The notes beneath the pieces are model-generated. The model ran no database searches. It was not told the origin of the DNA and was given only the letters and a program-made list of their open reading frames with translations. Shown piece after piece: positions 13,832 through 21,311 of a stretch of DNA of 28,508 nucleotides. The stretch comes from an uncultured Propionivibrio sp. (GTDB lineage Bacteria; Pseudomonadota; Gammaproteobacteria; Burkholderiales; Rhodocyclaceae): positions 1-28,508 of the forward strand of contig CALHZD010000104.1 of the NCBI GenBank assembly GCA_938040985.1, read 5' to 3'. How positions within the stretch are numbered: position 1 is the stretch's first letter; every line of letters begins with the position of its first letter. Both the position numbers and the translations under genes were made by a program.

Positions 13832-13848
13832 TTTCAGGCAACCTGAAA
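13832..13848. repeat. Stem-loop TTTCAGG-CAA-CCTGAAA across a stop codon
   Basis: A perfect 7-bp inverted repeat with a 3-nt loop. On the minus strand it contains the stop codon of the alpha/beta hydrolase gene (stop at 13834-13836). Its core 15 bp is the reverse complement of the element at 12606-12620. No T-run follows, so it is at best a weak terminator. Confidence 0.5.
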
Positions 13849-14739
13849 GAACGCCTTGACTGCGGCCCACACCATTTCGGGCTGTTCTTTCATCGCTTCG
13901 TGCGCGGCAAACGGCACGCTCATCAGATGCACATCCGACAGTTCGCCGGCAAGCGCTGCCCAATCGGCAAAGGCGTAGAGAAAATCCGCTTCGCCGCGGA
14001 TCGCCAGCACAGGCGCTTTGATTTTGCGCACGGCTTCATTCGGATACCCGCTTGAGCGTTCGTCCAGCCACATGGCTTTCAGGCTGGCCGCCATTTTGTC
14101 CACGTCGGGCGCAGGATTGCATGCCTGGTAGGCCGCCAGCTGATCGGGCAAATTTTCTTCGAGAAATTTTGCGTCTATCGCTTCAAACATCGGGCGATTT
14201 CCGGCCAGATGGTCTTTGTGCCAATCGGCGCCCACGGTAATGATTTTTTGCGCGTTTTCATCTTCTGCGCCGAGACGGTAGGCGGTTGTCCCGCCGTCGC
14301 TGAAGCCGAACAGGCTGTACGCACCGACGCCGAGCCGACGCAGGATGCAACGCACGTCATCGGCCGCCTGGGCATAGGTCAGCGCGACGTCGCCGAAGGT
14401 GGAACGCCCGTGTCCGCGCGTATCCACGGCAATCACGCGAAACCTTTCCTGCAAGCGCGGCAGCAGCGGGGAAAAATCGTCTATCGATCCCAAACCACCG
14501 TGCAGCAGCACGAGTATGGGCGCTTGCACCTGTCCGCCGGTTTGGTAATGCAGGCGTGCGCCCTGGTAGTCAAGCGTCTGGGATAACATGGTGGCACTCC
14601 TCTCTGAATAAATCATGGGTTGGGCCTGCGCGGCCTGGGGTTGGGCGCAGGTACGGCGGGCGCCGATGCCCGACACAACGGCGGCGGCAACGCCCGCTTT
14701 GAGCAAGACGCGGCGACCAATAAAGCGCGACGTATTCAT
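13834..14739 (-). CDS. Alpha/beta hydrolase, possibly Tat-exported
   Basis: A 301-residue alpha/beta-hydrolase. The N-terminus has SRFIGRRVLLKAG followed by a hydrophobic Ala/Val stretch and a possible cleavage site near ARRTCAQP, resembling a Tat signal. The hydrolase core follows with the oxyanion loop LLHGGLGS, DTRGHGRS, nucleophile Ser in GFSDGG, acid Asp in GEADFLY and His in FAAHEAM, so the triad is complete. Two starts compete. ATG 14737-14739 has AGGA 6 nt upstream and gives the signal peptide. ATG 14587-14589 has a better site, GAGGAG with 7-nt spacing, and gives a 251-residue cytoplasmic form. It lies about 50 nt after the double-ATPase gene. The substrate is unknown. Confidence 0.8.
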   Translation of the reverse strand: MNTSRFIGRRVLLKAGVAAAVVSGIGARRTCAQPQAAQAQPMIYSERSATMLSQTLDYQGARLHYQTGGQVQAPILVLLHGGLGSIDDFSPLLPRLQERFRVIAVDTRGHGRSTFGDVALTYAQAADDVRCILRRLGVGAYSLFGFSDGGTTAYRLGAEDENAQKIITVGADWHKDHLAGNRPMFEAIDAKFLEENLPDQLAAYQACNPAPDVDKMAASLKAMWLDERSSGYPNEAVRKIKAPVLAIRGEADFLYAFADWAALAGELSDVHLMSVPFAAHEAMKEQPEMVWAAVKAFFQVA

Positions 14740-14789
14740 CGAAAATCCTGTTCGCCCAGAAAAAGCCGGAAAAGGCAAAGCACCGGGAA

Positions 14790-16358
14790 TCAAACGTCTA
14801 TTGCCCCCATTGCATGCGCCTGCTCGGCATCTTTTTCCAGATAATAAATGAACGCCTCTTCTGTATTCGCCTGCCCGCTTTGTTCCAGCAGTTGCGCCGG
14901 CGTGCCCACCGCCAGCACGCGTCCCCTGTTCATCAGCGACGTGCGGTCGCAGCGCTCTACCTCATTCATGAAATGGGTAGAAACAAAAATAGTGATTTTG
15001 TCCTGGCGCGACAGCTTCAACAAATGCCGCCAGAACATATCGCGCGCGGCGGGGTCCACGCCCGATGTAGGCTCATCGAGAATCAGCACTTCAGGGTGAT
15101 GCAGGCAGGCGGCGGCCAGTTGCAACCGCTGGCGAATACCGAGCGGCAGGGCGGCGGGCGCGGTGTCGGCCACATCGGCCAGGTCGAATTGCTGCAAGGC
15201 CTCTTCTACCGCCGCTGCGCCCTTGTCGCCCATCTGGTAGAGCCGGGCGTGCAGCTCCAGATTCTGGCGCACGGTCAACTCTTCATACAGCGAAAACGCC
15301 TGCGACATATAACCCACGCGCATGCGCGTGGCGATGTTGCCTGCATCGACCGGCTGGCCGAGGAGTTCGGCCGTGCCTTCAGTCGCATCGAGAAGGCCGG
15401 TGAGCATCTTCATGGTGGTGGACTTGCCGCAACCATTGGCACCGAGAAAGCCAAAAATTTCCCCTTTTTCAATTTTGAAGCTGACATGATCCACGGCGGT
15501 GAAATCGCCGAAACGCTTGGTCAATCCATGCGCCTCGATCACCGGCGGGGCGTCCGCGTCGGGAACAAAAGGGGTGAGCGTCAGCCCGCCCGCGCCTTGC
15601 TGTTTCTCGGGAGGCAGCATGGCGATATACGCTTCTTCCAGCGTCTCCGTACCGTATTGCGCCAGCACTTCGCGGGTGTGTTTGTTGACCAGCAATTTGC
15701 CGGCATCCATCGCCAGCAGGTATTCAAACTGCTCGGCTTCTTCGATGTAAGCGGTGGCGACGATAACCGTCATATTCCTGGTTTCCTGGCGCAATTCGTT
15801 GACCAGCGCCCAAAACTGGCGGCGCGAGAGTGGGTCAACGCCCGTCGTCGGCTCATCCAGAATCAGCAAATCGGGCGAATGCACCAGCGCACAGCACAGG
15901 CTGAGCTTCTGTTTCATCCCGCCAGAAAGCTTTCCCGCCGCACGATCCGGAAACGGCGCCAGTCCTGTTGCATCGAGCAACCGCTGGATGCGCGCCTTGC
16001 GTTCGGCTGCGTTCAAACCAAACAGCCGCGCGTGAAAATCGATGTTCTCCTGCACGCTCAGCGTGGGATACAGGTTTTTACCCAGGCCCTGCGGCATATA
16101 GGCAATACGCAGCGACAAGCCCTCGCGCACTTTTTTGCTGGCCATATCGCCGCCCAGCACTTGCACTCTGCCCGTTTGAATCGCGCGCACCCCCGCCACC
16201 AGCGACAGCAAGGTCGATTTACCCACGCCATCCGGCCCGATCAGCCCGACACTGACGCCTTGCGGAATGGTCAACGACACATCATTGAGCGCCTGCGTTT
16301 TGCCATAGCGGTGCGAAACCCCTTGCAGGGAAACGGCGAGAGCCGTTGCGGCATTCAT
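14790..16358 (-). CDS. Double ABC ATPase of an RbbA/YhiH-like exporter
   Basis: A 522-residue protein with two ABC nucleotide-binding domains. NBD1 has Walker A GPDGVGKST (41-49), signature LSGGMKQKL (144-152) and Walker B LLILDEP (164-170), but Ala203 where the switch histidine is expected (ATAYIEEAE). NBD2 has Walker A GANGCGKST (306-314), an atypical signature LPLGIRQRL (404-412), LILDEP (425-430) and His462. One composite site is therefore canonical and one degenerate. E. coli RbbA has the same NBD pair plus a C-terminal permease; here the permeases are separate genes. It probably energises export through the two ABC-2 permeases together with the HlyD adaptor. A 17-bp palindrome sits about 40 nt before its ATG. 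Confidence 0.9.
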   Translation of the reverse strand: MNAATALAVSLQGVSHRYGKTQALNDVSLTIPQGVSVGLIGPDGVGKSTLLSLVAGVRAIQTGRVQVLGGDMASKKVREGLSLRIAYMPQGLGKNLYPTLSVQENIDFHARLFGLNAAERKARIQRLLDATGLAPFPDRAAGKLSGGMKQKLSLCCALVHSPDLLILDEPTTGVDPLSRRQFWALVNELRQETRNMTVIVATAYIEEAEQFEYLLAMDAGKLLVNKHTREVLAQYGTETLEEAYIAMLPPEKQQGAGGLTLTPFVPDADAPPVIEAHGLTKRFGDFTAVDHVSFKIEKGEIFGFLGANGCGKSTTMKMLTGLLDATEGTAELLGQPVDAGNIATRMRVGYMSQAFSLYEELTVRQNLELHARLYQMGDKGAAAVEEALQQFDLADVADTAPAALPLGIRQRLQLAAACLHHPEVLILDEPTSGVDPAARDMFWRHLLKLSRQDKITIFVSTHFMNEVERCDRTSLMNRGRVLAVGTPAQLLEQSGQANTEEAFIYYLEKDAEQAHAMGAIDV

Positions 16359-16399
16359 CGTATTCGTAGCACTTGATTCTGATTTGCGTGATGACTCAC

Positions 16400-16416
16400 C
16401 AGGTTCCTGGAACCTG
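16400..16416. promoter_or_regulatory. Perfect 17-bp palindrome, candidate operator
   Basis: CAGGTTCC-T-GGAACCTG is an uninterrupted 8+1+8 inverted repeat in the 159-nt gap between the DUF4298 and double-ATPase genes, 42 nt upstream of the latter's ATG. No T-run follows in either direction. The symmetry and position suit a dimeric repressor site for the export operon; the protein is unknown. Confidence 0.5.
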
Positions 16417-16517
16417 CTTGCAACTTCTCCATGAGATGCGTTGCGTTTCTTGGCTCTTTATCAGGTGTTTTGCTTTGAAACGGCGCTGCGTCCAGTAGTT
16501 GCGCATGGCGGGCAGGG

Positions 16518-16895
16518 TCATGGTTCTTCATTTCCATTTCTGGCCGGGTTGCCCGGCTGGGTTTCCGGATCCAAGGCGGCGACGGCCGCGCGCAGCCATT
16601 GCCAAGCCAATGTCTGCTGTTCGCCAAAGGCGTTCCACAGCGCATCTTCGCTCATCACGCTGTATTCGCCCTGGGTGCGCAAGTCCACGTCCAGTCCGTT
16701 TTCCAGCGCGTCGTAATAGCGGTTGTATTCGCCGCCAAAGTAGAACTGCGCCAGCTTTTGCATGATGACGGCAGCGTGCTGCCAATCGCGCTGCGCGGCT
16801 TGCAGTTTGGGCTGCCACTGCGTCCACTCGTGGTAAAGCCGCTGGATTTCATCAATGCGCGTTTGTGCTTCGGCAAGCGTCGGTTCGGAGTTCAT
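16518..16895 (-). CDS. DUF4298 domain protein
   Basis: A 125-residue cytoplasmic protein of the DUF4298 family; function unknown. The N-terminal half is helical (AEAQTRIDEIQRLYHEWTQW and on). The second half carries the conserved core FYFGGEYNRYYDALENG, DLRTQGEYSVMSEDALWNA and a final LAWQWLRAAVAALDP. The C-terminal 15 residues are polar and low-complexity. A good ribosome binding site (AAAGGG, 5 nt before the ATG) supports the start. It sits between the HlyD adaptor and the double-ATPase, so it is likely expressed with them, but the sequence gives no hint of a transport role. Confidence 0.82.
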   Translation of the reverse strand: MNSEPTLAEAQTRIDEIQRLYHEWTQWQPKLQAAQRDWQHAAVIMQKLAQFYFGGEYNRYYDALENGLDVDLRTQGEYSVMSEDALWNAFGEQQTLAWQWLRAAVAALDPETQPGNPARNGNEEP

Positions 16896-16988
16896 CGTTG
16901 CCCTTTCTGATAGGAATCGCGCTTTTCCAATTTTTCCCAGTTTCCTGATACAGATGAATGACCGGATGGAAGAAAAGGCGCCGTACCG

Positions 16989-17972
16989 TTACTGCGGCAG
17001 CTTCACCGCCAAATCGGCAGGCCATTGCGCCTGCTCGTCCAGGCGCACGTAGCCATTGCCCGTCATGCCGCCCTTGAGCAGGCCTTTATATTGCAGCGCG
17101 GTTGCCGACGGCACTTTCAGTTTGACCTTGAACATCAGCTTCGCCCGTTCGTTGACAGTTTCCACGTTTTTCGGCGTGAACTGGGCGTCGCTGGCAACGT
17201 AGCTGATTCTGGCGGGGAACACAGCATCAATGCCGTCGAGCACGATGCGCGCTTCGTCGCCCAGTTTCAGCCGCGCGACCTGCGGCGCCGGCAGGAAGAT
17301 ATTCATGCTGGCATCGGCTGGATCGAGCAGGCTGACGACCTTGCCGCCCGCCGCCAGCACGTTGCCGACCTCGGCGATTTTGTATTCCACGCGCCCGGCA
17401 ATCGGGCTGCGGATGAGCATGTCGTCGTTGGCCGAAGCCGCTTCGCTCATCTGCGCGCCGGCAGCGGCTATGGCCGCCTGCGCTTCGGCATGCGCGGCCT
17501 TGGCGGCGGCCACCGAGGCGGCGGCGCTGTCGCGTTCGGCGCGGCGTTTACTCAGCTCGCTGTCGGAAACCAGTTCGCTGCGGCGCATAGCGGCTGCGTT
17601 ATCCAGCTCCATTTGCGCCACTTTCAACCGCTGTTCGTAGGCCTTGATTTCGGCATTGGCGCGGGCGGCTGTTTCTTGCGCCCGCTGTTTCTGTGCCTTG
17701 GCCGCTTCGACACGGCTGGATGCCGTGTCGGATGACAACTCAGCCAGCACATCGCCCGCCTTCACTTCATCGCCCTCTTCGACGAACACGGCCTTCACCC
17801 GCCCCGGATAGAGCGTCGCCACATCAATGCGCTCCAGTTCCAGCCGGCCGTTGGATTGAGCCAGACCGGCGGGCAGCGCGCCAAGCTGTTCCTGCCGGTG
17901 AATGAACCAGATGCCCGCCGCCAATACGGCAAGTACGATGATGCCGAGAACGACGGGCAGGATTTTTTTCAT
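16989..17972 (-). CDS. HlyD-family membrane-fusion (periplasmic adaptor) protein
   Basis: A 327-residue HlyD/YhiI-like adaptor bridging an inner-membrane ABC exporter to an outer-membrane channel. A single N-terminal membrane anchor (residues 4-25) precedes the first lipoyl half (VKAVFVEEGDEVKAGDVLAE), a long Ala/Glu-rich coiled-coil hairpin (about 80-190), the second lipoyl half (RVEYKIAEVGNVLAAGGKVV), and beta-barrel segments. The ATG at 17970-17972 is preferred over a TTG two codons earlier; GGAAGA lies 9 nt upstream. It is the first gene of the minus-strand export region, about 75 nt after the AraC gene stop. Confidence 0.92.
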   Translation of the reverse strand: MKKILPVVLGIIVLAVLAAGIWFIHRQEQLGALPAGLAQSNGRLELERIDVATLYPGRVKAVFVEEGDEVKAGDVLAELSSDTASSRVEAAKAQKQRAQETAARANAEIKAYEQRLKVAQMELDNAAAMRRSELVSDSELSKRRAERDSAAASVAAAKAAHAEAQAAIAAAGAQMSEAASANDDMLIRSPIAGRVEYKIAEVGNVLAAGGKVVSLLDPADASMNIFLPAPQVARLKLGDEARIVLDGIDAVFPARISYVASDAQFTPKNVETVNERAKLMFKVKLKVPSATALQYKGLLKGGMTGNGYVRLDEQAQWPADLAVKLPQ

Positions 17973-18048
17973 AGACAATCTTCCAAAAAATATTTATGCG
18001 CCACTCGATGTTTTTAGCAATTGCACAGAATGCTATGCCTAATGAAAA

Positions 18049-19083
18049 TCATGGCAAAGTCATGTCGGGCATCCGGACAGCACTACTGACAGAAGGCATA
18101 AATGCTTCGCTAGGGCGTCTTTGAAATACGGATTTGGGCGTTTGACCAAAAAAACGGGAAAAAGCAACGCTGAAATTTCCCGGATGCTCATAACCGACGG
18201 CATAGGCTGCTTCAGCTACCTGACAGCCGCGCTCCAGGAGCTGCCGCGCTTTGTGCATCCGCGTCGCCAACAACCATCGCGCAGGACTTTGTCGATAACG
18301 TTCTGCAAACAGGCGACGCAACTTGTTTTCACTGACACCAATTGCGCATGCCAGTTCATCCAGGCCAACATGGCGATCGGCATTCGCTTCCAGATAGCGT
18401 TGTGCCGCCTCCGCTTGCTGTTGTTGTTTTTCTCGTTGACGCAAGCATCCTGAAACCACACCAAGGGCGCGCAAGATTTCAGACAGCAAGGACAAGGCGT
18501 AAATATGTGTTTGTACGACATCTTCGGGCACTTCGCATATCTGTCGCAACAAGGCCTGGACGTAGAGCGCAACGGACGGCGTCATATCGAGACAAGCCAA
18601 TTGTCGCAAAGACGGACGTCTGACAAGCATATTCCGCTCTTCACCAACAATGTAGCGCTGCAGGCTGGACTCTCCCAGCATCAAGCGTAATTGGCGCGTT
18701 TCGCCAGTGCAGTAGCGCCGCTCGCCTCGAACATCAAGAAAACTGGCAACCACGATGCTACCGGCACGAAAGCGTAAAGCGCCTTCTGTTTCCGCGCAGA
18801 AAGCCGATTCTCCGAACAACGACAGCGTAATGGCTAGTAAAGGCGCTTCATCATGCCGCAAGCTTTCCTCAACCAGCGGTACACGAGGCTGGTAAACGCT
18901 ATGAAGAAGATGGAAGTCATCAGCTAAGGCAAGACTATCGGTATAACAATTGCCGAACCGGGCTGGCAAATACTGGTGCTGCCAACCACCAGCCTGCTTG
19001 CGTATCAGACGTTCAACATCAGACCCGACACGCTGAGAGACATCGCTACTTTTACGAGAGAGGCCAAGAATGACAGAAGGCAT
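18049..19083 (-). CDS. AraC-family regulator, PchR-like
   Basis: A 344-residue transcription factor. The N-terminal ligand domain carries the pattern of siderophore-responsive PchR/YbtA-type regulators (LAITLSLFGESAF, then a GSIVVASFLDVRGERR strand and RQLRLMLGESSLQRY). The C-terminal AraC domain has two helix-turn-helices: VGLDELACAIGVSENKLRRL and VAEAAYAVGYEHPGNFSVAF, ending FGQTPKSVF. In characterised systems such regulators bind the ferric siderophore and activate the receptor gene. It is divergent from the TonB receptor, with 65-130 nt between starts, which fits that role. Its ribosome binding site is weak. Codon use is less GC-rich than in genes outside 18-23.6 kb. Confidence 0.9.
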   Translation of the reverse strand: MPSVILGLSRKSSDVSQRVGSDVERLIRKQAGGWQHQYLPARFGNCYTDSLALADDFHLLHSVYQPRVPLVEESLRHDEAPLLAITLSLFGESAFCAETEGALRFRAGSIVVASFLDVRGERRYCTGETRQLRLMLGESSLQRYIVGEERNMLVRRPSLRQLACLDMTPSVALYVQALLRQICEVPEDVVQTHIYALSLLSEILRALGVVSGCLRQREKQQQQAEAAQRYLEANADRHVGLDELACAIGVSENKLRRLFAERYRQSPARWLLATRMHKARQLLERGCQVAEAAYAVGYEHPGNFSVAFSRFFGQTPKSVFQRRPSEAFMPSVSSAVRMPDMTLP

Positions 19084-19148
19084 AAGAAATCAGTGCATTT
19101 TCATAGATAAATAAAAGTAAGCGTTTCTCATTTTATAAGAGAATTTTA
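19084..19148. promoter_or_regulatory. Divergent AT-rich control region with Fur-like sequence
   Basis: A short AT-rich interval between the AraC gene and the receptor gene. On the plus strand TATAAG (19135-19140) could be the receptor -10, with no good -35, as expected for an activated promoter. Read on the minus strand, AATGAGAAACGCTTAC (19132-19117) resembles a Fur box at about 10 of 16 positions by eye. Iron control is plausible for the genes but the site is only a candidate. Confidence 0.35.
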
Positions 19149-19211
19149 ATGCTTCTAACGTTGCCGCTTCGGCACTGCGACGGCACAGCGTACCACCTCA
19201 AGGAATTGATC

Positions 19212-21299
19212 ATGCTATCGAAAAAACGATGCCGGATATTTTTCATATCAAGGCAAATGAAATATCAGGCTTATGACTTATACACCAGGAAAATAACAAT
19301 ACAGTTTTTTCTGGGGGCGTTATCCATTTTATTTACAGGCGCAATAAACGCCCAAAACACAGAGGCAGAAGATATCAGCGAACTGCCAACTATAACGGTC
19401 ACTGCCAACAAACAGAGTGAAACGCTAGCAACGGTTGCAGGAAGCATCACAGCATTTGACGGCAACGATCTGGAGAATATTGGGGCACGCAGTCTGGCAG
19501 ACGTAGCAACAATGACGCCTAGTTTCAGTTTTCAGGAAACGGGGCAGAGCACATTATCACCTCCGGTCATGCGTGGCATGACCGCCAATATTATTTCTTT
19601 TTCTTCTTCAGCAGTATTGCTTGTCGATGGCGTACCGACTCTGCACGCCTGGGGATTTGGCGACAGACTATTTGGTGTCGAACGCGTGGAGGTTTTACGT
19701 GGGCCTCAGTCAACGCTTTACGGACGCAACGCTGAAGCCGGCGTAGTCAATGTGGTTACACGTTTGCCTGATATGCATCCGCATACTTTCGTCAGCGCCG
19801 ATCTGGGCAGCCACGGCAAAAAGGTATTACGTGCCGATGTCAGCCGAATGCTGGTTGAGAATCGGCTCTATGCCAGTTTTGCGGGCGAAACAATGCGCCA
19901 GGACGGGTTTATCGATAATGTTTTCACCGGAGGGAAAACAGACGACCGCGCCTTGCACAGCGGGCGCCTTGCATTACGTTGGACGCCTAGCACTGCAACC
20001 GATGTCGTTTTACGCGCATCAGCACAACGCTATGACGACGGCGGCGCAACCTGGGGAGCTGTCACCGCACCGCGTTACACCGTACATTCAGGAACGAAAA
20101 GCTGGTTGCGCGCTTCGGGGCAAACCGTATCGTTGGATATCAATCATGAAATCTCACCTTATCTGCAGTTGCGTTCGATTACCGCGCGCAACCTTTTCCG
20201 TGACCACATGCAGCAAGACACCGATTTTTTACCGACTGAACGCATGTTTATCGGACGTGATTATCATTTTGATACGATATCCCAAGAGCTTCGGCTAGAG
20301 GGCTATACAGACGACCGTCTGAACGGTATCCGCTGGATAGCGGGCGTTTATGCTGACCGTGACGATAACGACTGGCGCTTCACACAAAAAACACCAAGGG
20401 CCTTGACTCGCACACAAGCCAAGCAGAAAGCACACACAACAGCACTTTTCACCCACTGGACAATCCCTTTGGCAACACACTGGAATCTGTTAGCCGGTAT
20501 CCGTCTAGAAGAAAATAGTGTGCGTTTCAAGTTATATGGCAAGAGCAAAGCTGAACAACGGCACATCTGGCGGCACGTCTCACCCAAACTTGCACTGCAA
20601 TATCAGAATGGCCCGATACAGCTATATGCAAGTTATTCTGATGGCTTCCGCGCCGGTGGTTTTAATGCTTTTTCTTCTCTCGCCAGCCAGCGTACCTATC
20701 AACCGGAAAAATTGGACGCTTGGGAAATAGGCATCAAAGGTTATGCCCTTGCGCATCGGCTTTTTTATAGCGCAGCAATTTATCGCATGAACGTGCATGA
20801 TATGCAGGTTCAGCAAATGCCGGCACCTGGACTGGTTTTCATCAGTAATGCTGCACGCGCACATTCGACAGGAGCAGAAGCCGAACTACGCTACCGCATC
20901 AGCAATAACTGGCAGGTACAAGCTGGGGTTGCACTCAATCGCACACGTTTCAATGAATATCATGATGGCGTTAATAATTACGAAGGCCATCGAAATCCTT
21001 TTGCCCCTGATTTGCAGGGAAATTTGAGTCTACGCTATGAAGCCCCACAAGGCTGGTGGGCACAAGCTAGACTACATGGAATGGGAAAAATTTACCTTGA
21101 TGCCGCTAACCATTACCAACGCCCAAACTACGCTCTCCTTGATCTATCAGCAGGATATCTATTAGCCAACGCGGAACTGGTTGCTTATATCAACAATGCA
21201 ACTGGCAAGCGTTACGACGCTGTTGGCTATCTCAACGGCATGGCAACTGCCTACAGCGCTCCGCGTGAGTACGGTCTGCGCCTATCCTACCGCTTCTAA
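19212..21299 (+). CDS. TonB-dependent siderophore receptor
   Basis: A 695-residue outer-membrane receptor. After an N-terminal signal region (cleavage probably after GAINA) comes the TonB box ELPTITVTANKQSE. The plug domain follows with DGVPTLHAWGFGDRLFGVER, EVLRGPQSTLYGRNAEAGVV and NVVTRLP. The rest is a 22-strand barrel ending EYGLRLSYRF with the C-terminal aromatic required for assembly. Three starts are possible. ATG 19212 has AAGGAA 6 nt upstream and is chosen. ATG 19257 would give a shorter, more typical signal peptide. ATG 19149 lacks a site. The methyltransferase follows after 12 nt. The ligand is not deducible; the regulator and MFS neighbours point to a siderophore. Confidence 0.9.
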   Translation: MLSKKRCRIFFISRQMKYQAYDLYTRKITIQFFLGALSILFTGAINAQNTEAEDISELPTITVTANKQSETLATVAGSITAFDGNDLENIGARSLADVATMTPSFSFQETGQSTLSPPVMRGMTANIISFSSSAVLLVDGVPTLHAWGFGDRLFGVERVEVLRGPQSTLYGRNAEAGVVNVVTRLPDMHPHTFVSADLGSHGKKVLRADVSRMLVENRLYASFAGETMRQDGFIDNVFTGGKTDDRALHSGRLALRWTPSTATDVVLRASAQRYDDGGATWGAVTAPRYTVHSGTKSWLRASGQTVSLDINHEISPYLQLRSITARNLFRDHMQQDTDFLPTERMFIGRDYHFDTISQELRLEGYTDDRLNGIRWIAGVYADRDDNDWRFTQKTPRALTRTQAKQKAHTTALFTHWTIPLATHWNLLAGIRLEENSVRFKLYGKSKAEQRHIWRHVSPKLALQYQNGPIQLYASYSDGFRAGGFNAFSSLASQRTYQPEKLDAWEIGIKGYALAHRLFYSAAIYRMNVHDMQVQQMPAPGLVFISNAARAHSTGAEAELRYRISNNWQVQAGVALNRTRFNEYHDGVNNYEGHRNPFAPDLQGNLSLRYEAPQGWWAQARLHGMGKIYLDAANHYQRPNYALLDLSAGYLLANAELVAYINNATGKRYDAVGYLNGMATAYSAPREYGLRLSYRF

Positions 21300-21311
21300 T
21301 GGAGGAACCAC

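Noticed and set aside
12606..13847. Neisserial DNA uptake sequences
   Set aside because: Only two perfect copies in 28.5 kb and the 12-mer differs from known dialects; density is far below that of Neisseriaceae genomes. Kept only as an inverted-pair observation.
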